DNA of 64,000 bases, from contig CM035350.1 in the NCBI GenBank assembly GCA_020137815.1, positions 6,099,697-6,163,696 on the forward strand, written 5' to 3'. This DNA is from Hormiphora californensis. Its lineage: Eukaryota > Ctenophora > Tentaculata > Cydippida > Pleurobrachiidae. The position numbers and the translations under genes are program-made. Each line of letters opens with the position of its first letter. Within the stretch, counting starts at the first letter, position 1. The notes under the pieces are model-generated. The model was not told the DNA's origin. It was given only the letters and a program-made list of their open reading frames with translations, and did not search any database. Shown here piece by piece: positions 24,031 to 60,900 of this stretch.

Positions 24031-24559
24031 TATAAGGGGCCTGGAGGGAATACCGCGCTGGGGGGGAATACATAATCAATCATATCGCAGGTTCCAGATA
24101 AGGTACAGAAATCGTTTTGGGTAGCGTTGGAAAGAGAAGATAACAGCTTTCAAAATGCAACTCCGGTTTCAGGACTCTATCTTTCAGAAACAGGAAGATA
24201 TGAAACCCAAACTCCGCAAAATCGAGTGGCGGTACAATAAAAAATTCAGAATTTAATTCAAATTTGAAACAAAAGTGTCCCCTGCAGGGAACTAGTGACG
24301 TCACTTTTTGAACAACACCATCTTTGAACGGCTATTTGCTTCAGCCTCCTCAAGTCAAATTAACTCCTCTCAAAAACAGCAAGGGAAGATAATTGTCAGA
24401 GCTAACAGCTAAGTGGACAGAATCAAGTCGAAACTTCAGGGCCAAATTATAACACCGCCTTTTTTTCTCGCAACTTATTTTCGAGCGGCCGTCTGAGCTC
24501 GCCAAACCTGCTATAATCAGGCACAAATCAGCCATCGTTGGGGGTGCGCATGAGGGGCT

Positions 24560-25720
24560 TGCAGCGCTTCCAACGTGTCGAAATGTTGTCCAAAACTCTT
24601 AAAATTGCAGCTGTTCTAGTAACAAGTCAGGTTCGGAGCTGAGTGCCTTTAAAGTCGGATTTTGAAACTGCACCCCTTTTCGTGTGCAGATGTTTTTGGC
24701 GTCACATCACATGTTAGTGGGTTTGGCGCAAAATGATAGATTTCACAGCACTGAGTCAATTGGGGGTGAAGTATTCAAAAATCCGATTAAGGTAGTCAAT
24801 TTCAAATATTGCCCCCCAACTCGTGACGCGGCGATATTTTAATTTCCTGCGCCCTAATTACAGTTAGACGGCAAAAAATTCGCGCACGACTTTGGGGTGA
24901 ACGTTGAAAAAAATGGGTATAATTGCATCAGCTGCATTGGAGTCCAAGGGGATATACCTATTATCTGCAAGGGTTACAGGATAGTAAATGAAACTACTGA
25001 AAAAATCCGAAGTTTAAACGGTTCAAAATTACAAATTCATGTGGTCAACGACTCACGAGGGAACCCCCCCTTTTTTTTTAACGTCAAAGGGTCCCCCCCG
25101 TTTTTTAAAATTTATTTTTTCAAAAGGTTTCTTAAAATTTGCTTCTTTTGGGCTTTTTTGGAAAGAGGGAAAATCACCCCTTTTTCAAACCCCCAAGAAA
25201 CTTAAAATCGGCGAAAAAGTGGTGCGGGTTTGCAAAATGTGTGTGTTAAAATTTTAAAATTTTAACGCACGCATTATGCGCCTTAACGCCGCACACTTTG
25301 CGCCGATTTCAAGTTTCTTGGGCTGTTTAGAACGGGCTCGATGCCCTCTTTCCAACAAGCCTAAAATGAAGCAATTTTGCCAAGAAATGGCAGAGTTATG
25401 ACCAAAAACGTCAAATTTTAATTTTAATTTTAACTTTGGTGTGTGGTGACCCCACCTGTTATAATCAGGCCACCAAACACCCGGGCGGGGAAAAAATCTT
25501 AAAATTTACAGCTGTTCTTCGTAACAGAGGTCAGGGCTCAGAGAGCTGAGATGCCTTTAGTAAGTAATTGCCATCAGCTGCATTGGAGATCCAAGGGCAT
25601 ATACCTATTATCTGGCAAGGGTTACAGGATAGTAAAATGAAAATACTACAGAAAAATCCGAAGTTAAAACGGTTCAAAGTTACAAATTCATGTGGCTCAC
25701 ATGACTCACGAGCTATATTT
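24560..25720. repeat. Direct repeat pair upstream of SSRP1
   Basis: CAGCTGCATTGGAGTCCAAG and about 130 following bases (24,920-25,060) recur at 25,573-25,715 with small indels. The preceding block (24,590-24,660, TTGCAGCTGTTCTAGTAACA) recurs at about 25,500-25,560. Between them is an inverted pair around TTAAAATTTTAAAATTTTAA (25,190-25,320). At 25,060-25,200 the sequence is homopolymer-stretched, so this part may also be damaged. Confidence 0.65.
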
Positions 25721-25748
25721 TAAAAATCTCATTTTATGTTTAGTCATA

Positions 25749-49672
<23,924 letters not shown>

Positions 49673-50700
49673 GACAATAAGAGAGATCCTTTTTAAAGAT
49701 TATTTATATGTTATTCCCGTTACTTGAGTAACACTTCACATCTGAACCATGGAGAAAAGAGTTTTGTTCTTCGTATAACATCTTCTTCTCACACTCTGCC
49801 ATAAAATATTTTATTCGCTGCAATACTGTTTGGCGCGGCGCGGCGTTTCAAATGAATTTTCATGGCTTTACAAAATTAAACAAAAAAGGGGCGCCGTTAC
49901 GATCTGGGTGTTTGGAGGGGGCGCGATTATAATCTGGGTGCCTTGCAGCCTGTTTACAGGTGCGCGCTGCCAAAAGAGTATACTTAGACCGACTTTTTTC
50001 AAACGGCTATAGCCATGGAACCACATGGCCGATTTGTGTAAACTATACGGTATCAGTTAGAAAATCGATAGCCCTAACCGGTAACCCCAAACCAAACCCT
50101 AACCAGACCCTAACGGCTAACGGATAGCCCTAACCCGTCGCGCGCGCCAAAACTACGAATTGTTAGCAATGAAAGGCACCCAGATTTTAACGTTTTCCGT
50201 TTGGAGGCCTGTTTAGGCCAGCGTTAAAATCTGGGTGTTTTGGGAGTGCTGACAAACGGTTTTTTAGGGTTAGGGCTAAAGTAGGGTTAGGGTTTGGGTT
50301 GGGGTTAGGCCTTGATATTCCCTACCAGATAAACTTTGAATCAGCCAAAACGGTTGAGTGGTTTGGCTGATTCAAAGTTTATCTGGTAGGGAATGTCAAG
50401 GCCTAACCCCAACCCAAACCCCAACCCTAACCCTACTTTAGCCCTAACCCTAAAAAACCGTTTGTCAGCACTCCCAAAACACCCAGATTTTAACGCTGGC
50501 CCAAAAAAAGTCCTGGCCATAGCTTGTTTTGTGGGACGCGGTAAGGGTAAAGGGAGAGCTCGCAGCCCCTTGGTCCTGCTTGTGGGCCGTGGGGGTTTCA
50601 CGCCAGACGGTGGGCGCCGTTACGATCTGGGTGTTTCGTGGCCTATTTACAGGTGCGCGCTGCCAAAAAAGTTGATTCACTAAATTCTGTCACCTGTAAG
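49673..50700. repeat. SSRP1 3' flank and TTAGGG-containing repeat family
   Basis: After the SSRP1 stop come about 150 bp of likely 3' UTR, then pieces shared with 23,230-24,030: GGCGCCGTTACGATCTGGGT (49,889 and 50,609), ACAGGTGCGCGCTGCCAAAA (49,957 and 50,650), and the GTTTGTCAGCACTCCCAAAA block. Degenerate CCCTAA repeats occur at 50,095-50,140 and 50,400-50,455. Confidence 0.7.
50216..50501. repeat. Palindromic repeat with TTAGGG-type arms
   Basis: Arms 50,216-50,349 and 50,362-50,501 are reverse complements apart from a 6-bp length difference inside the TTAGGG-like stretch. Outer ends are GGCCAGCGTTAAAATCTGGG and its complement. The loop is only about 12 nt. The same half-unit is at 23,600-23,775 and its end at 16,130-16,195. 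Confidence 0.85.
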
Positions 50701-52695
50701 TCTCATGGATTATGGAAGCTACTGGTCACTGGAGGGGCCAGCCACCAGGGCGAAGGCTTTGAACTATTTTATAATTTACGAACCGCTATTGGGTATTGGT
50801 AACGAAGTTACCCCTCTGTCGAGGGGTAACAGAACCGCCTACCCGTTTTTAAGTAAATTCCTTAAAAAGTATCGCTGACACGTCCAGGCATGGCACCCCA
50901 CCCCACAATTACTCTAATATTTACGGCGCGACTGTCGCCAGGCGCGGTTTCACAGTCCAATTTTAGGCTTCCAATCCTGTTTTTTGACCAACTGAAATTT
51001 CACGGCCAAACTGTTATGTGACTAAGGAACTGAATGTTGGATTGATTTATGCTACGATTGGGTTTTGTGCCTGTTTACGTACGCGCTGCCAGTGATCCTA
51101 AATGGCTAACGCAACCCTCACGTTTTGGTAATTCAAATACTGTGGGAAGTCAAGGCCAACCCACCGAACTATTTGCAACAACCCTAACGTTTCGATCACA
51201 CTCAAACACAGTGTAACGATGGCGATGATAAATTAACCGACCAACAGGACAATCTTGGGAAATTTCTGGCTTTGACCAAGTTACCCATGTGCTTATGGTT
51301 CGACAGCGCAGGTACTCCATTTGAAAATATGAACGTTCTGTGTGTACACCCTCTCCATATGGGTTCGTCGGCCACGTTGCAGCGTCCCGCATGTAGGTGA
51401 CATGGATATGAAGCCTGAATAGGGGCAGCACCAGGCGAAGTTATGAAAAATTTCTGCAACTATGAAACCGATGTTGAAAATGAATTGTGGATTTAAAAGT
51501 TCTGTCTGAAATGAAAAAAAAACGTAAATTGGTGGTTTGTTAAGGGGTAGTTTTAATAGTTGAAACATTTGTCGATTTGGGGCTGTGACTAGTCGTTCGT
51601 TTTGAACATAACGGTATTTGTCCCTTTACTCTTAGACCATTACCTTGTAGTAGGGTGAATTTATTTAGCAAGGCTTGCGTTAATGTATTGATCATATCCG
51701 GTTCTGATGGATAGACTATCATGTTGCTTGGAAATTTGTAAAGTTGAAAATTGCTAGCCGGTAGTTCATTCCTATAATACAACTAGGTTGAATCATCCAG
51801 AGCCTATCAGCAGGTTTGCTCCAGAGCTCCTTATTTTGCATACCAAAGAAATGATAATTGATTCGGTCTCCTCAGTCCTCAATCATTCGAATGGCCGGCT
51901 CCAAATCACTTGGGATATTATTGAAAACGTTTCACTTTTCATCATCATTCAAGCATCAAGGGTCAGCAATCTTATCCTCAGCTACAACTTAAAAGCTTAG
52001 TTAAGTACTTCAATAAAAAACGCCCATTTCACAACAAACTACAATTTTTTCCCATCCCCTGTTCAGCTAGGGTAAACATTATCCTTGGAAACAATTCATT
52101 ATTATGCATGCTCCACCAATTAATTAGTTATGCTTGCCAGGTATTTCTCGATCTGCTCCTTTTCGTTATAATCCAATTGTCTTTAAAGTCACTCTTGGAG
52201 TTCTGTCTTTCATTTGTGCAATTCTACGAGATTAGAAGTCGTTTTCCGTGGGGTATTTTCACTCACTAAGGGGCACGTGTACTGGAGTTGTACATGAAAA
52301 TTAATGAGCAACAAGAGTTACCACGTGCCCCATTATCTCTTCTCACCCCCCCCCCTCACCTCACCCCCTCACCATTGGATATAATTGCAAGGGCCTGTTA
52401 GAAGAGGGGAAGAAAGGCTCTCCTAGACAGCAGATGCAGCAGTAACTCGGTATCGAATTAGCCGCCTTGTTTCGTTACCCCGTCACCATGGCAACTGAGG
52501 AGGGAGCTCCGAGCTGGGTTTATAATTTTGAAATCTTACACCCAATGATAAAGACACGCACTCTCCCCCTCTCTCTCTCTCTCTCTCGCTCCCTCTCCTT
52601 TCCTCTCTATCTAGTCTCCCTACAACTTTACTCGCATAACCGTACTTCGCATTTTACCCTGTGTTTGAGTTTGTCATTCTCTGTGTGAGAGGAGC
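50700..52695. other. Stretch without a recognised gene
   Basis: Open frames (for example minus 51,150-51,459) overlap in several frames, show no domain and do not splice sensibly. At 52,270-52,336 there is a short inverted pair GGGGCACGTG / CACGTGCCCC. (CT)n at 52,566-52,600. The zinc-finger gene's promoter and 5' UTR should lie at the right end. Nothing else seen. Confidence 0.45.
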
Positions 52696-53622
52696 ATGAA
52701 GTTCTTTGTCATTCGTGGAGGGGCCAAGAGATTTGCACCCCGACAACCAACACCTGCAGCAGCTGGTGAGGTCTCCTCCTGTCGCCCAGGTAACCAAAAC
52801 ATAAATGCTGCTGAGATCATGCAGGAGAGATCATGATCGAGAGAGAAAAATAGAAATGAAAAGTAAGAGCCGAGAGAGACTGAGAGAGATGTTAGCTGAG
52901 AATGATAGATCCAGGGTATATGATGAGTTCTCAAGTTCCCAATTGCTGAGTGAGCTGCAAACCAATTGCATCAGTCTCTCTCTATTCTCTCACGGTGCAC
53001 GTGACACACACCACGTGACATGTGACAGGGTAACAAGGCAGTATGTGACCTCATCATAACATGCTAACGGCTCTCTCACTGCTCCACTACAAATACAGAA
53101 CCTGGATCAACAACCACCGATATTATATCTCAGTAGCAGTAGTACTTGTCATGTTTTGGTTAGATCGTCCCGAGTTTTCGTTACTCCCCGCGGCCGAGGA
53201 AGAGGAGGGTCCATCCTCCACTCCTGATATGTCCTACATGGACGTCCTTCAACAGCACACCAGTTCGTCAGATGACAGTGACCGTGGATCACCTCTCGGA
53301 GACTCTCCTTTCTGGAGAGAGGATGTGTCTTCTGGGGAACCACCAGATACCACTCAGAGTAAGTTGTCTTTTTGAAGAACTATCTGTTCTTGTCTCCGAG
53401 CTCCTCTAGTGTTGTTGTGTTCAAACCCGGGCAGGGAGGGTCGAACAAGGCAACTGTAGTGTTACGAATGGGAAGTGGTGAACGGTTCAACCCAACACAC
53501 AGTTCTGGTGTCATTAGTTAGCCGCTGCATTGGGGTGTTGTCTGGGGTTGGGTTCTATGATCATCTAGCTACCCGGACCCCCAACAGAGAATACACCATG
53601 GCCGTTACAGCTTCTCTCTCAC

Positions 53623-53697
<75 letters not shown>

Positions 53698-55778
53698 GCT
53701 TGTCGAGAATGTTATGGTAACGTAGTGCATGTGATACAAGCTATTTAACTTGCACACACCTCCCTCTCTCTCTCTCTGTCCGAAAGTGAGAGCAGCAGTT
53801 GTAGTCACTTCTTCGTTAGTGCCTCTCTCGGTTACAAATCTCTCAGCTGCAGTAGTGACTCCGTCTTCTTTGTAATAATATGCATCGTTCCATTTCCTCT
53901 TCATCATCATCGCCTCCCAATGATATCTTCACCAACTTCTGGGAGGAAGAAGGTAACTTATACACCCCCCCAACTAATGTACATCTCCTCAGCAATCAAC
54001 ATGAGACACATGATTTGTAGGAGGAGACAACCCCTCCCCTCCCCCACTTAACAAAATGTGACAGATTGATCTGCACCCATTTGCAGTCTTTAGGGCAATT
54101 TACACAAAAACCACCTGTTGTTCACCGTTTAGTTTCTCCTGCACATGTAATGCCAGTCACCACTACGTCAGTTTTTGTTGTCATTCCCGACTAGCATTAT
54201 GACTAGGACTGTCTGTATACCATTTTAAACCATCTACTAACTAGTCTGGAATGGGTCAACCTGGTAAACAATAGCGTTCATGTGTGTTAGTAGACTACAC
54301 CATGAAGCACTCTTTTGGTTCGTTAACAAAACCTTCTCGTAATTATTAATAGTGCCCTCCTCCTTCTCCTCTTCACCATTCAAATGTGCCCTATACAAGT
54401 CCAATAGTTCACCAACCTCGACTGACAGTGTGTTTACACTCCGGTCTATTCTTTGAGATGCCGTCATCATATTTAATTAGAAAAGCTGGTTTATAAAACA
54501 ATATGCGATTGTTTTGTCTTCTGTGGCATTTTCCTTCAAGTGCAATAGATCACCAGATTAGATGATGTGGAATAACGTTGTCCGATGTTTTTAAAAGTCC
54601 TCACAATCAGTGTCAAATAATACGAGCTCACACCATCGTATTTTGGTGGATTTTATTTAACTCCACAACTCGCTAACTATAACGGCGAGACAGGTTGTTA
54701 CTGAATACTGGTTAGCTGGTACATATTATAACTGCACTCCTTCAAAACCAATGCCCTCGATTTTACTATTTTACCACGGGGCGTGTGCCATATTTTAAAC
54801 ACATTTTATCTGCCATGTTTTACTAAATCCCATTTCTAACCTGTGTAGAGATGCACGAGCGTGGTACTGACCAGGTGGAGTCGTCAATGCCAAGTTACCA
54901 GGAGCTGCTACAATTCTATCGACTCAATAGATCGCGGTGCAACAGTTCTGACACATGCCAGTCTTCTCAGGTAGGAGATAGTATACTATTTGTAGTTGCT
55001 CATGTGCTTTGTTTGTTATTTTCCTTCGTTATTGCTTCTCATGGCAACCGATAGTGGAGCTCAGACCTCAGTAAAATGATCGGACAATACAAACACTGTT
55101 GCCATGACAACCTTCTAATACCCCCTACTGTGCTGACGTAGCTCTCGAAGCTTCTCTTTCTTACTCACTCTCGCTCTTTATTTCCCTCTTCTTATTCTTT
55201 TCCTCCATTCAGTTTTGCTCGGATGAGGGTCACAGCCAGGGAACAATTGAACAGCACAAGCCCGAGAAAATGATGCCCCGAACACAACACAATTTCCCCC
55301 AAAAATACCAACTGTCACCTGGTCTCCCCTGGTCCGAGTCATACCTTAAATTAATGGTGAGTAGAATGAAGATGTTTTTAGGTTCCAAATGTCGTTCTTT
55401 GTGCTACTATTAGTGTTACTATTAGTGAGACAAGCTTATATTTTCTCATGCGAGTTCCCAGTTGTATGTTAGTTGTGTGTGTTACTACCAGGAGCAACTT
55501 GGTAACATGCATCAACCCCCCTCCACCCTGAGCCCCTTTATATTGTGTGTCAATTTGTCCCTGGAACCAGTGTGTGAGTGATATTATGAGTGACAACTCT
55601 CATGACCCCATCCACCAATGAACCCCCTCTAAAACACCGTTATACACACAGTCAGTTGTACACTCGCACCCCTCCCATTTCACCAGCACTCTCTCAGTGT
55701 TGTCCGTTGGGGGCGACATGCATCACAAGCATTTGTTCAGAAACATGATGTGTTGAGAGAGAGAGAGAGAGAGAGGGG

Positions 55779-55813
<35 letters not shown>

Positions 55814-56716
55814 GGGGGAGAGAGAGATCAGTGGCTACCATTGGTCCGTCTGTGTGTTGTACCACACTGGATGATAGCAGCAGCTGCTAGCGTTGCCGTG
55901 GTAACACACAACTCCCGTTATTCATTACCCTTTTCTCTCTAGAGTCGTGTTCCCTTTCTATCCCCTCTATTTTTAGTGACCAGGTGCCCCCTTTTTTCAC
56001 CATATTTACATTATCAACCCCCAGGAGAAAATAGGAGACATAACTCAGGTACTGTGGGGAAGTGGGTTGGAGTACAGGGTATATAGTAAAGTTGAGAAGC
56101 TACTGTATAACACGGTGGAGGAGCTTTACCCTGAAGTCATGGACTACCGACAGGAATTTATCAAGTAAGTAACCTGTCATCAGAAATATTGAGGGTTTTT
56201 TTTGTGAAAACTGTAAATTTGGTTATTCGTTAGTATAGTTATTGTTCAGGATGTTAGGATTAGGTTTTCGATTGACCGCGGAGTTGTTTTTCGAGTGGTT
56301 GGGGTATATTGTAAATTTTGAGGGTGTACCATTACTGTTCCACCTATCCTAAAGAAGTTAGGACAGAGAGTGAGAGTGACAGAGAGTCAACAGAGTGACC
56401 TGGTATTAGCTGTGGGCCGATCCTCTCTCTCCCTCTTTCCGATCCTCTCTAGCTTTCATTATTATAATACCTGTCCCAAAGCTCCCAATAAAATGTCAGA
56501 TTTAGGTGTACACCTGTCCAGACTGCAATAGTGCAAAATGTGTGTATGATTCAGAGGTAAAGTTCTTCCCATGTCTTTAGTGTCTCGACTGCTACCCCCC
56601 CCCCCTCTCACGCCCCCTGGGAAGGGGGTAATCAAGAAATTGTAAATCATGTAAACACCTAGCAATGTGGTTTGCTAATTAATGCGTTGGGAACATATTT
56701 TAAGCGGGGTTAAATC

Positions 56717-56767
<51 letters not shown>

Positions 56768-57324
56768 TGAGAGAGAACTGCGAAAGTTAGGGTAACCATA
56801 CAAGGCTTAATCGGTAACAGCAATGGTGTAGTTGTGTGTTGCGTTTTTCAATGGCTATCATCGAAGGAAATTTGAGTGCAAATCTCTTTCCTTCGACCCC
56901 TACATAATATGTAGTTATTATTCTCTATTCTCCAGACAAACATTCAGTCACCCATGGGGGCCATACCAATCAAACAATTCACGATGGATCGATATTTTAT
57001 TTCCCATGTACATTTGCTACATCTGTTATCAATTTAGAAAATAGAACCGGAGAGAGGGAGAGAGAGGAGTCATTTCTCGCATGCATCAAATGCTCCTGTA
57101 CTGGGCTCTTGGGTGTCCGTCGGTCCGTATGGATGAAAGTATAGAGTTTCTTTTTTTCTTCTCTCTCTCTCTCTCTCTCTCAGATAGCTCTCCTCTCCAG
57201 CATCTGCTCGAGAAAGAGAGCGACTCGGAGAGAGAGAGGGATAGAGTTGAGAGAGCGGGCAGAGCTTTACTCTCTCTCTCTCTCTCTCTCCTCGCTCTCC
57301 CTCTCTCTCTTATCCTTTATCTCT

Positions 57325-57382
<58 letters not shown>

Positions 57383-57935
57383 AACCCCCTCTCTCCATTC
57401 ATTAACTCCTCTCTTTCTGACTCTAAGAGAGTGTAGGTTCCACTTAAACCATTAGCTACCGCCTCTATACGACCTTAATTGGTCTCCGTTTCCATAGATA
57501 CGCTGGTAATAAACAGTGATTTAGCATCGGAAGAAGAAGAGAGAGGGAGAGAGAGGGAAAGAGAGAGAGAGAGGGAAAGAGAGAGAGAGGGAAAGAGAGA
57601 TAGAGAGATGGAGGCTAAGTAAAATGGGTACGGTGATGCACGAAGTACAACCCAGTTAAGTGGTAGCAAGCTGAACTAATGGCGTCATCGAAAAAAGGTC
57701 CAAGTCTATAGTCTATTCGCTAGAAATTCGCCATCCTATTTCGTCGGTAATTGCTCTCCCACTCCGTGATGTATGGGAACTGTGGTCATTTCTTTTTGTG
57801 TTACTCAACTAAGCAGTATTGTAGGACAATTGACGAAGGATAAAACTCTCCCAACCAGCCCCCCCCCCCCATGTGTGGTGTGTGTGTGTGTGTGGGTATG
57901 TTGTCGAATGTTGTCATAGTAACGTCCCAAGAGCG

Positions 57936-57970
<35 letters not shown>

Positions 57971-60900
57971 GGTGAGAGAGAGGGGGCCTGTAAGTCATTA
58001 TCAAGTATCAGGTTATATATTGTGACGGTGTGAGAGGTTGCTATGGTAACAGTCCACCGAGAAAGAGAGAGAAAGTAAAGGAACGAAGGAGAGAACAACC
58101 GGGTGTTTACACATCACATTTTAAAGTTACCGCGCTCCTTTTTCCCTCTCTCCTCCTCCTAGTCCCCAGAGACAGGTGCTGCAGTAATTTAGTGACAACT
58201 CAGAACATTCAATTCTACAGTTCTACCATGTTAAAGGCAATTCAGTAACATGTTGCTGGTAACTGACAACTAGTAACGATGCCCAAATTAATTAGAAAAA
58301 CTACATTTTCTGGGTATTGGTAGTTTTGTAAAATCTGCTGCTGCTGTCTCTCGACTACTCAGCTCTTTTTACTACATCTTCGTGTAAGCGCCCCCCACAT
58401 CGCTTCCATTAATCAACCCATCTCACGGTACACACACAAAGCTTGTATCAAGTCTTTGCAGTTCCCAGTTAACACCACACTTCCAACAAAACATTGATGG
58501 GGGTGGGATTGGGAAGGAAACCTACCATGATTCGAGAACAGTGTGACAGAAAGTGGGACAGGAGAGAGTTTGACAAGATTCGCCAGGAATTTCCCGCGTC
58601 GTGTGTAGCGCGCTTCCAATGGTCTGATTAAAGTATCCGAGTGTCAGCAGCCACTGTAGTAGAAAGCGCGCAGCATCGCGCGCGTTCTACCCCTTCTCAA
58701 TCAAAATCTCCGAATCTGTCACATAACCAAGATTGAATTGAATGTTATTATAATTATTAAGGGTACGCTAACCAAAAATTTTTTTCGAGTGCAGGGAAAT
58801 CTCTCACCGTAGGGTTGTAGGCCATGACAAGGAGACCTCAAATATGCAATTTGAGCTCTCAAGTCGAATTCATATTTTTGCTACAGCTATTTAAAAAATT
58901 TCCTGTAAATACGTTTTTGGCATCTCAAAAATTTTTTTTAAAAGATAGGAGCATGAAAATTTGGGGATTTGAAGAGGACATGAAGGGGAATAACCACAAA
59001 AAAATTTTTTGCAATCCGAGCTGATTTCCGGTCCTGAGATGGATTTCTTTTTTTCCACTTTAACGCCCTATTTGGCAAAGTTCCGAAAACATGTGAAAGC
59101 TGTAAATTGGTGAAAAGTTGCGTCTAACGATTATCTAAGTGGCCATAAATTTTGGGCGTGTCCTTATTTGAAATAAGATGTACAGAGTTTTTTTTGTGAA
59201 AGCCGTCATTTCAGAAACAAATAAATTCCCTGTATCTCAAAAACGGCTGATCGTAGAGACCTGAGACTATGCTTAAACGATTCAGAAGGTCCGATTTTGG
59301 GGGGGTCTTCTGAGAGACATTTTGCTCCTACTTCAACCGTTTTTGCTGTAATTGCGAAAAACAAAAACCCATCTTCGCCATCGTGGATTTTTTGTGATTT
59401 TGTTTTTGGTGATTATAGGGACCCATATGGACCAAATAGTGAAGGAATTAGCTTGTTACACATTTTTCCATAGTTTCGGTCCTTTCTTAGCCAAAATTCC
59501 CTAATTACAGGATATTGGAGTTTAGCTCTTGCCCTTTCCATAGAATTTGTTTTTCGCAATTACAGCAAAAACGGTTGAAGTAGGAGCAAAATGTCTCTCA
59601 GAAGACCCCCCCAAAATCGGACCTTCTGAATCGTTTAAGCATAGTCTCAGGTCTCTACGATCAGCCGTTTTTGAGATACAGGGAATTTATTTATTTCTGA
59701 AATGACGGCTTTCACAAAAAAAACTCTGTACATCTTATTTCAAATAAGGACACGCCCAAAATTTATGGCCACTTAGATAATCGTTAGACGCAACTTTTCA
59801 CCAATTTACTGCTTTCACATGTTTTCGGAACTTTGCCAAATAGGGCGTTAAAGTGGAAAAAAAGAAATCCATCTCAGGACCGGAAATCAGCTCGGATTGC
59901 AAAAAAATTTTTTGTGGTTATTCCCCTTCATGTCCTCTTCAAATCCCCAAATTTTCATGCTCCTATCTTTTAAAAAAAATTTTTGAGATGCCAAAAACGT
60001 ATTTACAGGACATTTTTTAAATAGCTGTAGCAAAAATATGAATTCGACTTGAGAGCTCAAATTGCATATTTGAGGTCTCCTTGTCATGGCCTACAACCCT
60101 ACGGTGAGAGATTTCCCTGCACTCGAAAAAAATTTTTGGTTAGCGTACCCTTAACCCGTCTCTCCTTTTCAGGGACGTGTGCATTATCCCAGAAACACTG
60201 AGCCCATATCCCCGAAACAAGCCCAAGACAAAATCTAAGAAGAAAGAGGCTAAGTTGAAGGAGAAGATTAGGACTGGAGTGAAAGCTGCAACAATACTAC
60301 CACACCACCGGGCATTGGGCAGAGCTCCTCTCAAGAGGCCACAGCACTCAGATGGCATTTATCAGTGTGAATACTGCCCCAGAACATTCCCCACTCCCCA
60401 AGGTAGGTTCCACCTGAGTCTTGACCCTTTCTCGCCACAATTTTGTCTCAGTAAAGTCTCTGTAATATCTGTAAAGTCTCTGAATAACTTTACTTCGAGT
60501 CACTTTCTCCCTGCCTTCGAGTTTTCAATATTTCTTCACTGCAGGTATCCAGTCGCACATCACCCTATCACATGCTAACATGCAAACAGAAGAGGAGTTT
60601 GATCGGTCAACGGGAATGCACAAATGCCAGTTCTGCAGGCGTCTATTCCCCCAGGTAGATACAAATAACATTTTATTAAAACATGGTACAAGGACATCCA
60701 CCGTTTACTTAGAATCAGTCCCCTTCCGACCTGTCAGGCCAATGCTCTGACAGCTTCCAACAGCCCCCTCCAACGTATGAGCCTATAAATATCAACCCTT
60801 CACTTACAGGAACACGGACTAAAGACGCACATTTCCTGTACCCATCTCCAGAAAGTTTACAAGTGCCCTGAATGTGGGAAAGGATTCCCTAAGAAATATG

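Noticed and set aside
51150-51568. A gene on the minus strand (overlapping frames of 85-93 codons)
   Set aside because: Three overlapping frames, no domain, no consistent splice sites, and repeat-like flanks.
58824-60087. Two near-identical 66-codon proteins in the second foldback
   Set aside because: Same reason: inverted arms give the same frame twice.
58757-60154. A piggyBac MITE
   Set aside because: TTAA fits, but the element begins GGG rather than the usual CC; Kolobok-type is a better, still unproven, guess.
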